The notes beneath the pieces were generated by a model. That model searched no databases. It was given only the letters and a program-made list of their open reading frames with translations, and was not told the origin of the DNA. The position numbers and the translations under genes were made by a program. From positions 510 to 36,975 of the forward strand of contig PLBM01000039.1 in assembly GCA_003134515.1 (NCBI GenBank): a DNA stretch of 36,466 nucleotides, written 5' to 3'. Within the stretch, counting starts at the first letter, position 1. Every line of letters starts with the position of its first letter. Of the stretch, positions 23,158-33,935 are shown one piece after another. This stretch comes from Acidimicrobiaceae bacterium (GTDB lineage Bacteria > Actinomycetota > Acidimicrobiia > Acidimicrobiales > RAAP-2).

Positions 23158-23703
23158 ATGAGTAATTTTCCCGTTCCCGGTGTTTACACCATCGATCCCG
23201 TCCACTCGGGCGTCGGCTTTATCGCGCGCCACCTCGTCGCATCGAAAGTTCGCGGTAATTTCAGCGAATTTTCCGGTTCGATCACTATCGGAGAGACCGT
23301 AGAAAGCTCGTCGGTCGAGGCGACCGTCCAAGCGGCCAGCATCTCGACCAACAATGAGATGCGCGACAATCACTTGAAGAGCGCCGACTTCCTCGAATTC
23401 GAGAAGTACCCCACGCTCACCTTTAAGTCCACGAAGTTCTCGTCCAAGGGTGGCGACGACTACGAGATGGTCGGCGATCTTTCGATTCACGGCGTCACGA
23501 AGTCGGTGAACTTTGATCTTGAGTACCTCGGATCGGGTCCTTCAATGGCTCCGGGAGTGACGGTGACTGGATTTGAGGCCCGCGCGGAGATTGACCGTCG
23601 CGACTTTGGCGTCAGCTTCAATGGCACCCTCGAAAACGGCAGCGTGGTCGTAAGTAACAAGATCGTGCTCGAGCTTGCGGTGGAGGCTTCGAAGCAGAGC
23701 TAA
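23158..23703 (+). CDS. yceI: YceI-family lipid-binding-like protein
   Basis: 181 residues. It begins VPGVYTIDPVHSGVGFIARHLVASKVRGNFSEFSGSI, the signature of the YceI lipocalin-like barrel, followed by ATVQAASISTNNEMRDNHLKSADFLEFEKYPTLTFKST and GDLSIHGVTKSVNF. YceI barrels can bind polyisoprenoids such as ubiquinone-like molecules; the biological role is unsettled and often stress-linked. No signal peptide, so it is cytoplasmic here. ATG 23158 has GAGGAG upstream. Strong promoter and divergent MarR suggest inducible, high expression. A 12-bp hairpin follows the stop. Confidence 0.93.
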   Translation: MSNFPVPGVYTIDPVHSGVGFIARHLVASKVRGNFSEFSGSITIGETVESSSVEATVQAASISTNNEMRDNHLKSADFLEFEKYPTLTFKSTKFSSKGGDDYEMVGDLSIHGVTKSVNFDLEYLGSGPSMAPGVTVTGFEARAEIDRRDFGVSFNGTLENGSVVVSNKIVLELAVEASKQS

Positions 23704-23721
23704 GTACTCCAGCGCTGTGCC

Positions 23722-23750
23722 GATGCCGGGGGCGAGTCGCCCCCGGCATC
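23722..23750 (+). terminator. Hairpin terminator after yceI
   Basis: GATGCCGGGGGC-GAGTC-GCCCCCGGCATC, a perfect 12-bp GC-rich stem 18 nt after the yceI stop, followed by TTGCTCG, so only a minimal U-tract. Confidence 0.8.
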
Positions 23751-23758
23751 TTGCTCGA

Positions 23759-23764
23759 TACGAT
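23759..23764 (+). promoter_or_regulatory. -10 hexamer TACGAT of the 40-residue ORF
   Basis: Ends 6 nt before GTG 23771, right after the yceI terminator, so the small gene can have its own transcript. Confidence 0.45.
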
Positions 23765-23770
23765 GGTGGC

Positions 23771-23893
23771 GTGTCGGAGAACCCCAAGGGCAAGGTCGTC
23801 AAGTCGAGCATCGGCGTACTCGGCGCGCTCGCGACCATTATCTCGGTGTGGTGGTTCGCCTTTCGCCCGCGTCGCCACAAAGACGAGTCGTAG
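23771..23893 (+). CDS. Small single-span membrane protein (40 aa)
   Basis: Inside a longer ORF of the track but better started at GTG 23771, giving MSENPKGKVVKSSIGVLGALATIISVWWFAF then the basic tail RPRRHKDES. It has one hydrophobic segment at about residues 13-31 flanked by positive charges on both sides. The leaderless-type hexamer and its place between a terminator and the next gene argue that it is real. I do not recognise a family; it is not obviously a toxin. Confidence 0.55.
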   Translation: MSENPKGKVVKSSIGVLGALATIISVWWFAFRPRRHKDES

Positions 23894-23941
23894 TCCGCTG
23901 AAGGCAGGGCGCGAGTACGTCGCCCGATAGTTTGATGAGTG

Positions 23942-25192
23942 ATGGCGTTGGCCTCGTTAGCTCCTTTGCGGCACCGAAGTTTCGCGCTCGCCATGACGTC
24001 GTCGTTCGTCTCGTCCGTGGGGACGTGGATGCAGAATGTGGCGCTGGGCATCTATCTCACCGAGACCACTCGCAATCCCATCTGGTTGGGACTCTTGACG
24101 GTGGCGGCCTGGGCGCCGGCCGTCATTGGTGCGCCACTCGGCGGAGTCGTGGCCGATCGCTGGAGTCGCCAGCGCTGGATACAGCTCAACAACCTGATGA
24201 TGACGGGTACGGCGAGTGCGCTCGCCGTGGCGGCCGTGACGCACCATCTCTCTCCCCGGTTGGCCTGTTTTCTCGCGGTGGGCGAAGGACTCTGTGGTTC
24301 GGCGTCGTGGGCGGCGTGGCAGTCGCTGCTGCCCGACCTCGTCGAAAAAGATGAGGTCCTCGCCGCCGTGTCGCTCTCGTCGGCCCAGTTCAATTTGGGA
24401 CGCGTCATCGGTCCAGTCTTCGCGGCGTTGGCCCTCACGCTCGGTTCCGTAAGTCTCTGTTTTGCGGTCAACGCCTTGTCCTTCTTCTTCGTGTTGGTGA
24501 TCTTCTCGTTCGTGCGCAGCGCGCCACGGCCCAAGCCCACCACGCGGGTTCACTTCATCGCGGAAACGCTCTCGGGCGCGAGGCGGGCTTGGGCCGTCAA
24601 GGGTTGTCGTCATCCCATCTTGGGCGTGGCGGTGATCGCGGTGATCGCGGGCCCCTTCATTGCCCTCGTGCCCGCGATGGCCATCATCGTGTTGCACGCC
24701 GGCAAGATCGGTACCACCTGGTTGGTGACGGCCCAGGGAGTCGGCGCCGTCACCGGCGCGTTGACGTTGCCGGCCGTCGCAAAACGTACGTCACGGCTGA
24801 AGGTTCTTCGAGGTTCCATCTACGTGCTCGCGGGCTCGCTGGCGCTGTACGCCGTGGCGCCAAATTTGGTGAGTTCGGTGGTGGTCATGGTCTTCTTAGG
24901 CGGCGCCTACATGGGAACGATGACCGGGCTTAATACCTCGGTGCAGCTGCACGCGCCACAGGCCGAACGCTCGAGGATCCTCGCTTTGTACATCTTGTCG
25001 CTGTCGATGTTCTATCCCCTGGGGGCGCTCGTGCAGGCCGACTTGGCCAAGAGTTTTGGCGTACGCCCCGTCACGCTGGTCGCGGCCGGTGCTCTTCTTT
25101 TTGTGCTGGTCCTCGTCAGAGTTTTCAGCCCTGATTTCTGGCTGGAAATGGGACCGCCCCCGGTTGAAGCGCCCATATTGCTGGCAGACTAG
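23942..25192 (+). CDS. MFS transporter, DHA3-like (EntS-type exporter)
   Basis: About 416 residues and 12 membrane segments. The N-terminus LAPLRHRSFALAMTSSFVSSVGTWMQNVALGIYLTETTRNPIWLGLL is typical of the MFS_3/DHA3 group, and GAPLGGVVADRWSRQRWIQLNN is the signature loop with RGGVLADRxxRR-like form. Relatives export siderophores or macrolides; substrate unknown. TAGTTT lies 8 nt before ATG 23942 (5 nt before GTG 23939). It is followed 4 nt later by the semialdehyde dehydrogenase, so the two are probably cotranscribed. Confidence 0.83.
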   Translation: MALASLAPLRHRSFALAMTSSFVSSVGTWMQNVALGIYLTETTRNPIWLGLLTVAAWAPAVIGAPLGGVVADRWSRQRWIQLNNLMMTGTASALAVAAVTHHLSPRLACFLAVGEGLCGSASWAAWQSLLPDLVEKDEVLAAVSLSSAQFNLGRVIGPVFAALALTLGSVSLCFAVNALSFFFVLVIFSFVRSAPRPKPTTRVHFIAETLSGARRAWAVKGCRHPILGVAVIAVIAGPFIALVPAMAIIVLHAGKIGTTWLVTAQGVGAVTGALTLPAVAKRTSRLKVLRGSIYVLAGSLALYAVAPNLVSSVVVMVFLGGAYMGTMTGLNTSVQLHAPQAERSRILALYILSLSMFYPLGALVQADLAKSFGVRPVTLVAAGALLFVLVLVRVFSPDFWLEMGPPPVEAPILLAD

Positions 25193-25196
25193 GGCC

Positions 25197-26561
25197 ATGC
25201 CCTTTGTCTCTATAAATCCCGCCAACGAGAAGGTCGTCGCGCAGTACCCCGCGCACACGCCCCAACAGGTCGACCAAGCTCTCGACGTCGCTTCGCGCGC
25301 GTTTCAGAGCTGGAAAGCCACGTCGTTTATCGATCGCGCGCGAGTGATGGTTCGAGCGGCCGAACTGCTCGAAAGTGAGATACCGGTCGTCGGCGAACTG
25401 ATGACCAGTGAAATGGGAAAGACCTTCGCGTCGGCCAAAGGTGAAGCGATGAAGTGCGCGATGACGATGCGCTACTTCGCCGAGCACGCCGAAGGGATGC
25501 TGCAAGAGCAGAGTGTCGCCACCAGCGGCTCGCGCAGTGGCGTGCGCTTTGATCCCACGGGCGTGATTTTCGCGGTCATGCCCTGGAACTTTCCTCTCTG
25601 GCAGGTCATTCGCATGGCCGCGCCCACGATCATGGCTGGCAACGTCGTGATGTTTAAGCACGCGTCCAACGTGCCGGGCTGTGCCAAGTATCTAGAGGAC
25701 CTCTTTCTTCGAGCCGGCTTCAGTCCAGGCGTGATGACCAACGTCTTCGTCGATCACGATCGGGTGTCGTCGATCATTGGCGACCCTCGCGTCGTGGGCG
25801 TCACGCTCACGGGTTCTGAACGGGCCGGACGTTCGGTGGCCGAACTGGCGGGCACCCATCTGAAGAAGTGCGTGCTCGAGCTCGGCGGCTCCGATCCCTT
25901 CGTCGTCGCCTCGTCGGCCGACATGGACGCGACGGTGCCCTTGGCGGTGACCGCGCGGATACAAAACAACGGCCAGGCTTGCATCGCGGCGAAGCGCTTC
26001 ATCGTGGTGCGCGATCGCTCCGACGAGTTTCTCGAAAAGTTCGCCGCCGCGATGAGTGCCGTTCGTATGGGCGATCCCATGGACCCGGCCACGGGACTGG
26101 GACCACTGGTCTCTCGGTCCCAGCGCGACGAACTGGCCAATCAGGTGACCTCCTCGGTCGCGGCGGGCGCCGTGGCGATGACCGGCGGCGAGGTACCCGA
26201 AGGCGCCGGGTTTTTCTATCCGGCGACGGTCCTGACGAACGTGCCCGCGGACTCGCGCGCGGGCTGTGAGGAGCTCTTTGGCCCGGTGGCCGTCGTGTAC
26301 GTCGCCGACGATCTCGACGACGCCATTCGCGTCGCGAACGATACTCCCTGGGGACTCGGCGGTTCGATTTGGGCGAAGGACGAGCGTGAGATCAACGAGG
26401 CCATCGAGCGTCTCGACGTCGGTTTGGTCTTCGCCAATGCGATCGTCGCCTCCATGCCGGAATTGCCCTTTGGGGGCACGAAACTGTCGGGTTTTGGCCG
26501 CGAGCTGTCGAGATTTGGTACGCGCGAGTTCACGAACGCTAAGTCCTTTTTTGTCGCATGA
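25197..26561 (+). CDS. Succinate-semialdehyde dehydrogenase (Sad/YneI-like)
   Basis: ALDH of 454 residues, the short Sad/YneI form. It should oxidise succinate semialdehyde to succinate, the last step of GABA breakdown. Motifs: FAVMPWNFPLWQVIRMAAPTIMAGN, LKKCVLELGGSDPFVV (general-base Glu; the KKCVLELGGSDPF string is typical of Sad), NNGQACIAAKRFIV (catalytic Cys), and a C-terminus GGTKLSGFGRELSRFGTREFTN. ATG 25197 is 4 nt after the MFS stop; CAGACT lies 6 nt upstream. It ends with ATGA shared with the cysteine desulfurase. Its partner in GABA use, a GABA transaminase, is not nearby, though the amine locus lies about 11 kb upstream. Confidence 0.88.
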   Translation: MPFVSINPANEKVVAQYPAHTPQQVDQALDVASRAFQSWKATSFIDRARVMVRAAELLESEIPVVGELMTSEMGKTFASAKGEAMKCAMTMRYFAEHAEGMLQEQSVATSGSRSGVRFDPTGVIFAVMPWNFPLWQVIRMAAPTIMAGNVVMFKHASNVPGCAKYLEDLFLRAGFSPGVMTNVFVDHDRVSSIIGDPRVVGVTLTGSERAGRSVAELAGTHLKKCVLELGGSDPFVVASSADMDATVPLAVTARIQNNGQACIAAKRFIVVRDRSDEFLEKFAAAMSAVRMGDPMDPATGLGPLVSRSQRDELANQVTSSVAAGAVAMTGGEVPEGAGFFYPATVLTNVPADSRAGCEELFGPVAVVYVADDLDDAIRVANDTPWGLGGSIWAKDEREINEAIERLDVGLVFANAIVASMPELPFGGTKLSGFGRELSRFGTREFTNAKSFFVA

Positions 26562-27724
26562 GCGAGCGGTACTACTTCGACCACGGCGCGTCCGCCCCCC
26601 GGCGCCCCGAGGTGGCCGACGCCATGGCGCCCTGGCAGCACGGCGTGGTGGGCAATCCATCGGGTAGCCATCGGGCCGCGCGCGAGGCCCGCCAGGCGGT
26701 GGAAGAGGCGCGCGATGAAGTGGCGGCGTTCGTGGGCGCGAAGCCCGGCGGCGTCATCTTCACCGCCGGGGGCACCGAGTCGTGCCACCTGGCAGTGGTG
26801 GGCGTGACGAATCACCATCGCCGTACTCACGAGCGTTCCGAAATCCTCATCTCCAAGATCGAACACCACGCCGTCATGGACGCGGCCGAAGTTATGGCGC
26901 GCGATCACGACAACGTCAGTGTGCGCTACGTCGAGGTGGACGCTGACGGCGTGGTCGATCTGGACTCGCTGCACGAGTTGCTCAGCGAAGACACGGCCCT
27001 GGTCAGCGTGATGGCGGTCAACAACGAGACGGGTGTGCGCCAGCCCCTCGACGGCGTGAACTCAATCTCCAAGAGTCTTATTCCCGGCGGCGTCACGACG
27101 CACACCGACGCCGTCGCGGCGGCGCCGTGGCTGAGCCTGTCCACCATCACCGCGTCGATCGACCTCATCTCGATCTGTGCACACAAACTCGGCGGTCCGG
27201 TCAACAGCGGGGCGCTCATCATGCGCAACGACGTCGCCATGGACGCGGTGATCCCCGGCGGGGGTCAAGAACGTGGTCGACGCGGCGGCACGGTGGACGT
27301 GGCGGCGGCGGTCGGCTTGGCGACCGCGCTGCGCCTGACCAAGCGCGACATGGCCGAGGTCACCGATCGGGTCCTGGACTTTCAAGAAAAGTTGATCGCG
27401 GCGATGAGTTTTCTGCCGGGCTGTCAGGTCACGGCGTCGGGAGCTGCCCGGGTACCGGGCACGGTGCACGTGACCTTCGAGGGACTCGCCAGTGACGAGC
27501 TGCTCTTTCTCTTGGATCAAGAGGGCGTCTTTGCGTCGGCGGCGGCGAGCTGCTCGAGTGGCGCCGAGACGCAAAGTCACGTGCTGGCGGCCATGGGCAT
27601 CGCGCCCGAGCGGGCTCGGGGTTCGATCCGCTTCACCATGGGCGGTGAAACCACCGAAGGAGACGTGGACGCGCTGATTCAGATCATCTCGTCGGTGGTC
27701 TATCGACTTCGAGCCGAGGCTTAG
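26558..27724 (+). CDS. Class V aminotransferase, cysteine desulfurase (NifS/IscS type)
   Basis: 388 residues. A PLP enzyme that takes sulfur from cysteine to form a persulfide. MSERYYFDHGASAPRRPEV is the family N-terminus, TAGGTESCHLAV binds PLP phosphate, SICAHKLGGPVNSG holds the Schiff-base Lys, QERGRRGGTVDVAAAVGLATAL is conserved, and ASAAASCSSGAETQSHVL carries the active-site Cys. The start overlaps the dehydrogenase stop (ATGA). Followed after 28 nt by mnmA, which needs a sulfur donor, so tRNA thiolation is the likely main job; Fe-S assembly is also possible. Confidence 0.93.
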   Translation: MSERYYFDHGASAPRRPEVADAMAPWQHGVVGNPSGSHRAAREARQAVEEARDEVAAFVGAKPGGVIFTAGGTESCHLAVVGVTNHHRRTHERSEILISKIEHHAVMDAAEVMARDHDNVSVRYVEVDADGVVDLDSLHELLSEDTALVSVMAVNNETGVRQPLDGVNSISKSLIPGGVTTHTDAVAAAPWLSLSTITASIDLISICAHKLGGPVNSGALIMRNDVAMDAVIPGGGQERGRRGGTVDVAAAVGLATALRLTKRDMAEVTDRVLDFQEKLIAAMSFLPGCQVTASGAARVPGTVHVTFEGLASDELLFLLDQEGVFASAAASCSSGAETQSHVLAAMGIAPERARGSIRFTMGGETTEGDVDALIQIISSVVYRLRAEA

Positions 27725-27752
27725 TCACCTTTCCGCCTGGCAGAATAGAGGC

Positions 27753-30841
<3,089 letters not shown>

Positions 30842-30852
30842 GCCTTCCTTAC

Positions 30853-30858
30853 TAGGGT
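30853..30858 (+). promoter_or_regulatory. -10 hexamer TAGGGT of the PASTA gene
   Basis: Ends 7 nt before ATG 30866, inside the 24-nt gap after ligA; no Shine-Dalgarno. Suggests separate leaderless transcription. Confidence 0.5.
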
Positions 30859-30865
30859 TTAGCCG

Positions 30866-32713
30866 ATGGCGCCAACCTTTTCTCTCGGCTACACCCTCGC
30901 GGGACGTTACCGAATCCTCGAACTGCTCGGCGTCGGTCAGACCGCCGAGGTCTACCTGGCCGAGGATCTCTCCTTGCATCGGCGCGTCGTCGTGAAGGTT
31001 CTCTTGGCGGATCTGGCGGCCCACGAAGATCTCCGTCGAACGTTTCGCGACCACATCGTTCGTGCCTCGACGTTAAGTCACCCCCATCTCGCGCGCGTCT
31101 TTGACGGGGGACAGGAGTCCGGCGCGATCTTCATGATCAGTGAGTACTTGAGCGGGGGATCATTAGAAGACGTGCTCAGCGCAGGACGTCGTTTGAGCGT
31201 GGACGACGGCGCGCGTTTGGGCCGTGACGTCGCGAGCGCGCTGGGCTACGCGCACGAGCACGGTTTCGTGCACGGCTCGCTCTCGCCCTCAAAGCTCCTA
31301 TTTGATGATGAGGGCCGAGTGCGCGTGAGTGACGTCGCGTTGGCCGGACTCGCCACGACGTACCGCGAGCGAATGACCCTCGATGACGCGCGCTACCTCT
31401 CACCCGAGCAGGCCGTGGGCGAACCGGCGAATCCCAAGAGTGACGTCTACGCTCTCGCGTTGATCCTCTTTGAGGCAGTTACTGGCAGCGTCGCCTTTGA
31501 GGGCTCGACGCCTGAGGCCGTGTTGCGTGCTCGACTGAACGCGCCCCTGCCGGTGCGTTTGGAACTCGGCACGCTCGACATGATTCTCGCCCAAGCGGCG
31601 GTGCCCGATCCTCGCCTTCGTCTCGACGCCGAGCAGTTCTCGGCGCGACTGAGCGCGGTCATTGGTGACGTCGCGCCCCTGGTCGTTCGACCGGGCAACG
31701 ACACACTCCCGCTCTTGGCGAATTTCTCGCCCCCCGAACCGCGACACTCGATCGGCTTTCGTGCGCCCTCGCCCGATCAGATCGTGGGGGGAACGATTGG
31801 ATCGGGTGGCGGGTTTCCTCGCGCGCCTCGATCTCGCGCCGCCGGTGAGGGAACTGACTCGCGCGGGCCCCGAGGTCCCCTGGGGCGAACCCCTCGATTC
31901 GAACGGGCCCAGTACGACTTACCGCGCGCGTCACGTCGCCGATGGGGCTTTCTCATCGCGGCGCTGGTCATCGTGGTCGCGACCATCGGCGCTGGGGCCG
32001 CGTGGAAGTCGGGTCTCTTCGCGAAGAAACTGACCGTACCGAGATTGATCGGACTTAGCCTCACCCAGGCGTCCAGCGCCCTCACGGGCGACGGCTTCAC
32101 CTTGACGGTGAACCATCGCGTGCACTCAACCAGCGTGGCGGCGAACGACATCGTCAGTCAGTCGCCGCTGGCCGATTCCAGCGCGAAATCGGGCCAAGTT
32201 ATTACGGTGAGCGTCTCGGACGGACCGATACTCGTCACGATGCCGACGAACCTATTGGGCGAGACGTGCGCGAACGCCACGACGCAACTCACGGCGCTGC
32301 ACGTTATCGCGCAGTGCCCCTCGTCGGCCGCGATCTACTCGAGCACGGTCGCGCTTAATGGCGTCGCTCGCGTGCTCTATCGAACGTCCGTCAATCCGAC
32401 TTCGGTGCCCCGCGAGGCGACGGTGGTGCTCTCGCTCTCGAAGGGGCCAGCGGTCGGCACGACTACCACCACCACCACGCCGACGTCGGGGACCACCACG
32501 ACCACCATCGCCGGCGAGGGGCCAAGGGCGGTGCCGAACGTGGTGGGTGACAACCAGGCCCAGGTCTACGCGGCTTTTCACGTAGCCCAGCTGTACTTCT
32601 CGACCACTGGCCCCAATCACAATTCCACCAAGTGGACGACCGTGGTCTCGGAAAGCCCGGTCGCGGGCACCATGGTCAAATGGCACTCCTACGTGACCTT
32701 GACGGTCAAATGA
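30866..32713 (+). CDS. PASTA-domain Ser/Thr protein kinase homologue, predicted pseudokinase
   Basis: 615 residues in PknB-like order: kinase fold (about 12-270), Pro/Gly/Arg-rich linker, one membrane span (361-380, WGFLIAALVIVVATIGAGAA), then three PASTA-like repeats outside (about 388-454, 455-528, 554-615). The kinase fold keeps the Gly loop (GVGQTAEVYLAED), Lys44 (VVVKVL), an activation segment with YLSPEQ, and SDVYALALILFEAVTG. It lacks catalytic residues: HRD is HGS (136-138), the catalytic-loop Lys and Asn are Ser140 and Lys143, the alpha-C Glu aligns with His63, and DFG is DVA (156-158). So it should not phosphorylate; it may bind peptidoglycan fragments or lipid II outside and signal by binding partners. 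The second repeat has a Cys pair (468, 484), and a Thr-rich linker (529-550) precedes the last repeat. Confidence 0.92.
   Translation: MAPTFSLGYTLAGRYRILELLGVGQTAEVYLAEDLSLHRRVVVKVLLADLAAHEDLRRTFRDHIVRASTLSHPHLARVFDGGQESGAIFMISEYLSGGSLEDVLSAGRRLSVDDGARLGRDVASALGYAHEHGFVHGSLSPSKLLFDDEGRVRVSDVALAGLATTYRERMTLDDARYLSPEQAVGEPANPKSDVYALALILFEAVTGSVAFEGSTPEAVLRARLNAPLPVRLELGTLDMILAQAAVPDPRLRLDAEQFSARLSAVIGDVAPLVVRPGNDTLPLLANFSPPEPRHSIGFRAPSPDQIVGGTIGSGGGFPRAPRSRAAGEGTDSRGPRGPLGRTPRFERAQYDLPRASRRRWGFLIAALVIVVATIGAGAAWKSGLFAKKLTVPRLIGLSLTQASSALTGDGFTLTVNHRVHSTSVAANDIVSQSPLADSSAKSGQVITVSVSDGPILVTMPTNLLGETCANATTQLTALHVIAQCPSSAAIYSSTVALNGVARVLYRTSVNPTSVPREATVVLSLSKGPAVGTTTTTTTPTSGTTTTTIAGEGPRAVPNVVGDNQAQVYAAFHVAQLYFSTTGPNHNSTKWTTVVSESPVAGTMVKWHSYVTLTVK
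32458..32511 (+). repeat. ACC/ACG-rich microsatellite-like stretch encoding a poly-Thr linker
   Basis: Codes for GTTTTTTTPTSGTTTTTIAG between the second and third PASTA repeats. Two runs of ACN codons may change length by slippage in units of three and so alter the linker without breaking the frame. Confidence 0.6.
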
Positions 32714-33006
32714 GTGATGGTTGCGAACTTTGCGAAGCGGCCGTCGTCACCAGGCGCTACTTCGAAGACGACACGTGTTGGATCGGTGACTGTGAGGTCT
32801 GCCTCGTGCCGATGGTGGTCTGGCGGGTGCACGACGCCGCGCCTCCAGCCGAGGTGATACGGCACCTGCACGACGCGCTGGCCGTGGTGGCCGACGAGGA
32901 GTTCGCGGCCACGCCGTGGACCATAGATGACCATATGCGAAATATTCCCGATCACTACCACGCGCACGCGCGGCCCCCGTACTTCTGGCGCCGGGGTCTG
33001 CGTTAG
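32710..33006 (+). CDS. Small CxxC protein of unknown function
   Basis: 98 residues, starting at ATG 32710, which overlaps the PASTA stop as ATGA; the track's earlier start is inside the PASTA gene. It has two CxxC pairs, CELC (residues 5-8) and CEVC (about 29-32), and an end rich in His and aromatics: IPDHYHAHARPPYFWRR. This could bind zinc, and the His-x-His-x-x pattern recalls HIT-family proteins, but I cannot claim the family. I believe similar small proteins occur in other actinobacteria. Coupling to the PASTA gene suggests a joint role or a shared mRNA. Confidence 0.75.
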   Translation: MSDGCELCEAAVVTRRYFEDDTCWIGDCEVCLVPMVVWRVHDAAPPAEVIRHLHDALAVVADEEFAATPWTIDDHMRNIPDHYHAHARPPYFWRRGLR

Positions 33007-33059
33007 TGGGCCGGTGTTCGTCGTTACAATCGATTCACCACATCATTTAGGGAGACTTC

Positions 33060-33935
33060 ATGGGAGCACTTGACGGTCGCGTTGCCATCATCACGGGAGC
33101 CGGGCGAGGTATCGGGCGCGAACACGCTCTGCTGTTCGCCGCCGAAGGGGCCAAGGTCGTCGTGAACGATCTCGGTGGTGGACTGGACGGTTCCTCCCAG
33201 GAGGCCACACCGGCCGAGGAGGTCGTCGCCGAGATCCGCGCCATGGGCGCCGAGGCGGTCGCCAACCACGACAACGTCGCTACCTGGCAGGGTGGGGAGC
33301 GACTCGTCCAATGCGCGCTGGAGAATTTTGGCGACCTGCACGTGCTGGTCAACAACGCGGGCATCTTGCGCGATCGCGTTCTGGTTAATCTCAGCGAAGA
33401 GGACTGGGACGCGGTCATCAACGTGCACTTAAAGGGCCACTTCGTGCCGTCACGCCATGCGGCCACGTACTGGCGCGAGCAGGCCAAGTCCGGCAAGGTC
33501 GTCAAGGCGTCGATCATCAACACTTCGTCCACCTCGGGCCTCTTGGGCAACATCGGACAGTCGAACTACGGCGCCGCCAAGGCCGGTATCGCCGCGTTTA
33601 GCGTGATCATCGCCGAAGAGCTCGGCCGCTACGGCGTGCGCGTGAATGCGATCGCGCCCGCGGCGCGTACGCGCATGACCGAGTCGACGCCTGGTCTGTC
33701 GGACTACGTCGTGAAGCCCTCCGACGCGGCGGTCTTTGACAAGTGGGACCCCGCCAACATCTCGCCGCTGGTGGCGGTCCTTGCGATGGAGGACTGCCCC
33801 GCGACCGGACAGGTCTTCTTCGTTCAGGGGGGCACCGTTCGAAAGTTCCAGAATTGGACCATGACCGAGACGCTTGAACAGAACGACCGCTGGTCGGTGA
33901 GTGAGCTCGCCGCGCAACTGCCCACTTTGCTCTAG
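33060..33935 (+). CDS. Short-chain dehydrogenase/reductase, (3R)-hydroxyacyl-CoA dehydrogenase-like
   Basis: 291 residues. TGAGRGIGREHALLFAAEGAKVVVNDLGGG is the Rossmann cofactor motif with VVVNDLGG typical of the peroxisomal MFE-2 dehydrogenase unit; NNAGILRDRVLVNLSEEDWDAVINVHLKGHF follows the same group. Catalytic residues are Ser in NTSSTSGLLGN and Tyr-Lys in SNYGAAKAG. Likely oxidises a 3-hydroxyacyl-CoA or a related hydroxy compound with NAD. ATG 33060 has GGGAG 8 nt upstream. Its stop overlaps the next start as TAGTG, so it is coupled to the exporter gene. Confidence 0.88.
   Translation: MGALDGRVAIITGAGRGIGREHALLFAAEGAKVVVNDLGGGLDGSSQEATPAEEVVAEIRAMGAEAVANHDNVATWQGGERLVQCALENFGDLHVLVNNAGILRDRVLVNLSEEDWDAVINVHLKGHFVPSRHAATYWREQAKSGKVVKASIINTSSTSGLLGNIGQSNYGAAKAGIAAFSVIIAEELGRYGVRVNAIAPAARTRMTESTPGLSDYVVKPSDAAVFDKWDPANISPLVAVLAMEDCPATGQVFFVQGGTVRKFQNWTMTETLEQNDRWSVSELAAQLPTLL

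Noticed and set aside
22588-23490. 300-residue MarR ORF as an N-terminal fusion
   Set aside because: The extra 148 residues are antisense to yceI and cross its promoter; ATG 23046 with TATGAT upstream is the natural start.
23905-23925. Terminator between the 40-aa ORF and the exporter
   Set aside because: Only a 5-bp GGGCG/CGCCC stem with a long loop; too weak to call.
23957-24697. 246-residue antisense ORF within the DHA3 exporter
   Set aside because: His/Arg/Asp-rich low-complexity translation, typical of a shadow frame.
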